5,438 nucleotides of DNA. Source: Methanothrix sp. (GTDB lineage Archaea > Halobacteriota > Methanosarcinia > Methanotrichales > Methanotrichaceae). The stretch covers positions 1-5,438 of the forward strand of contig JAQVZT010000194.1 of the NCBI GenBank assembly GCA_028708055.1. The letters are read 5' to 3'. Under the pieces are notes generated by a model. It was not told where the DNA came from, did not search any database, and was given only the letters and a program-made list of their open reading frames with translations. How positions within the stretch are numbered: the stretch's first letter is position 1; each line of letters opens with the position of its first letter. Shown here in pieces: positions 4,755 to 5,438 of the stretch. Made by a program: the position numbers and the translations under genes.

Positions 4755-5438
4755 CTACATCGCTCCTCTGCGGTCGCTTGGCAATGGATAGCCCTGATCT
4801 AACCGCTGTCCGACCCGGCGAACGTCTTCTGCGAATCTGCATATGTCCGCCAGCAAAGTGGGATCGCTCACCCAGATTCCGCCTTCATAGTTGTTCTCGA
4901 TTCCCCCCCTGGTGAGGTTTGCAGAGGTTATTATGGCCTCTCTTCGGTCTGTAATGTAGATCTTGGCATGAAGACAATCTATCGCAATTACCTCACCACC
5001 CAGCTCTGAGATCTCTTCTGCCAGGTTATCACTCAGACCCAGGGAATAGTCCGAGTCGCTTGCCCGCATGAACACGCTCAGCTTTCCTCCCTTTCGGCAG
5101 AACTTTCGCAATGGCCCTTTGACTTTATTCCATGTCTGTCTTTTTATCCAGGGGGACATAATTATTATCTCGAATCTGGCTTCTTCCAGCATGCGGCAGA
5201 GCTTATCCTCGAATCTGTGCCCGCCTCGGGCAGGGGAGGTCTCAAGAAAGAGAATGTGGGGCTCTGTTTGAGGTCGATCGATAAAATCCTCCAGGAACTG
5301 CAATCTTTGGATAGAGGCATACTCATGCAGGCTCTTGATTCTTTTCAGCTCTCCTTCTAACTCCAGGGCCCTATCTTTCCATTTAAGCAATTTGGAGGAG
5401 TCGCGCTGCAACTGATCAATTTGGCTTTCTCTTTTTCT
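4755..5438 (-). CDS. Phospholipase D-like (single HKD) protein with N-terminal coiled coil, 5' end outside window
   Basis: The frame stays open through the right edge (nine more codons beyond the TTG at 5411, which has no ribosome binding site), so the start is missing and 227 residues are visible. The first ~45 visible residues are rich in Lys, Glu, Arg and Leu and look like a coiled coil. A PLD-type domain follows: FEDKLCRMLEEARFEIIIMSPW with FEIIIMSPW as its first strand, a Lys/Arg-rich segment, and the HKD motif HAKIYI, then SANLT, then a downstream NNYEGG. Counted from the TTG codon these are His148, Lys150, Ser163, Asn165 and Glu176. The Asp of the classical HxK(x)4D is present as ITD (Asp155). 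One HKD copy is visible; single-motif PLD enzymes (for example the Nuc and BfiI types) work as dimers. Activity is probably phosphodiesterase, perhaps nuclease. A second motif could still lie upstream of the window. Confidence 0.85.
   Translation of the reverse strand, partial: RKRESQIDQLQRDSSKLLKWKDRALELEGELKRIKSLHEYASIQRLQFLEDFIDRPQTEPHILFLETSPARGGHRFEDKLCRMLEEARFEIIIMSPWIKRQTWNKVKGPLRKFCRKGGKLSVFMRASDSDYSLGLSDNLAEEISELGGEVIAIDCLHAKIYITDRREAIITSANLTRGGIENNYEGGIWVSDPTLLADICRFAEDVRRVGQRLDQGYPLPSDRRGAM

Noticed and set aside
4468..4791. A 107-codon plus-strand frame (or its shorter form from ATG 4606) before the PLD gene
   Set aside because: It has no good ribosome binding site, no recognisable domain, and overlaps the 3' end of the opposite PLD gene.
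1..5438. CRISPR arrays, tRNA or rRNA genes, insertion sequences, defence island
   Set aside because: No regularly spaced repeats, cloverleaf-like sequences, transposase motifs or terminal inverted repeats were found. The PLD protein alone does not make a defence system.

Overview
The window looks archaeal and most resembles a mesophilic methanogen of the Methanosarcinales (Methanothrix- or Methanosarcina-like). This is an inference from three things: exported CARDB and TPR proteins of the type common there, GGTGA/GAGGTG ribosome binding sites, and short AT-rich TATA-like boxes upstream of genes. No rRNA, tRNA, CRISPR array, transposase or insertion sequence is visible, and the exact genus cannot be read from this stretch.

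Layout. (1) 1-741 (+) is the 3' part of a FecCD/BtuC-type ABC permease gene, cut by the left edge. (2) 742-1080 is a convergent intergenic region with a possible terminator for each flanking gene and no convincing gene. (3) 1081-2208 (-) encodes a complete FepB/BtuF-type secreted substrate-binding protein. (4) 2209-2488 is a divergent, AT-rich regulatory region with TATA-like boxes, a direct repeat and a perfect 12-bp palindrome. (5) 2489-4370 (+) holds three consecutive genes for exported proteins: a cysteine-rich protein ending in a PAN/Apple domain, a single-domain CARDB protein, and a protein of a signal peptide plus exactly five TPRs. The last two are 12 bases apart and probably co-transcribed. 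(6) 4371-4754 holds no convincing gene, only short repeats, small hairpins and a weak 17-codon ORF. (7) 4755-5438 (-) is the 3' part of a gene for a coiled-coil plus single-HKD phospholipase D-like protein, cut by the right edge.

How they fit together. The permease and the binding protein belong to the same class of importer (ferric siderophore, heme, cobalamin or related metal complexes) but lie on opposite strands and converge, so they are separate transcription units and may or may not be partners. The PAN, CARDB and TPR genes form a small block of cell-surface or extracytoplasmic binding modules with no visible enzyme. Their domains suggest protein or carbohydrate contacts outside the membrane, but no specific function can be assigned. 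The PLD-like protein is probably a nuclease-type or related phosphodiesterase and shows no clear link to its neighbours.
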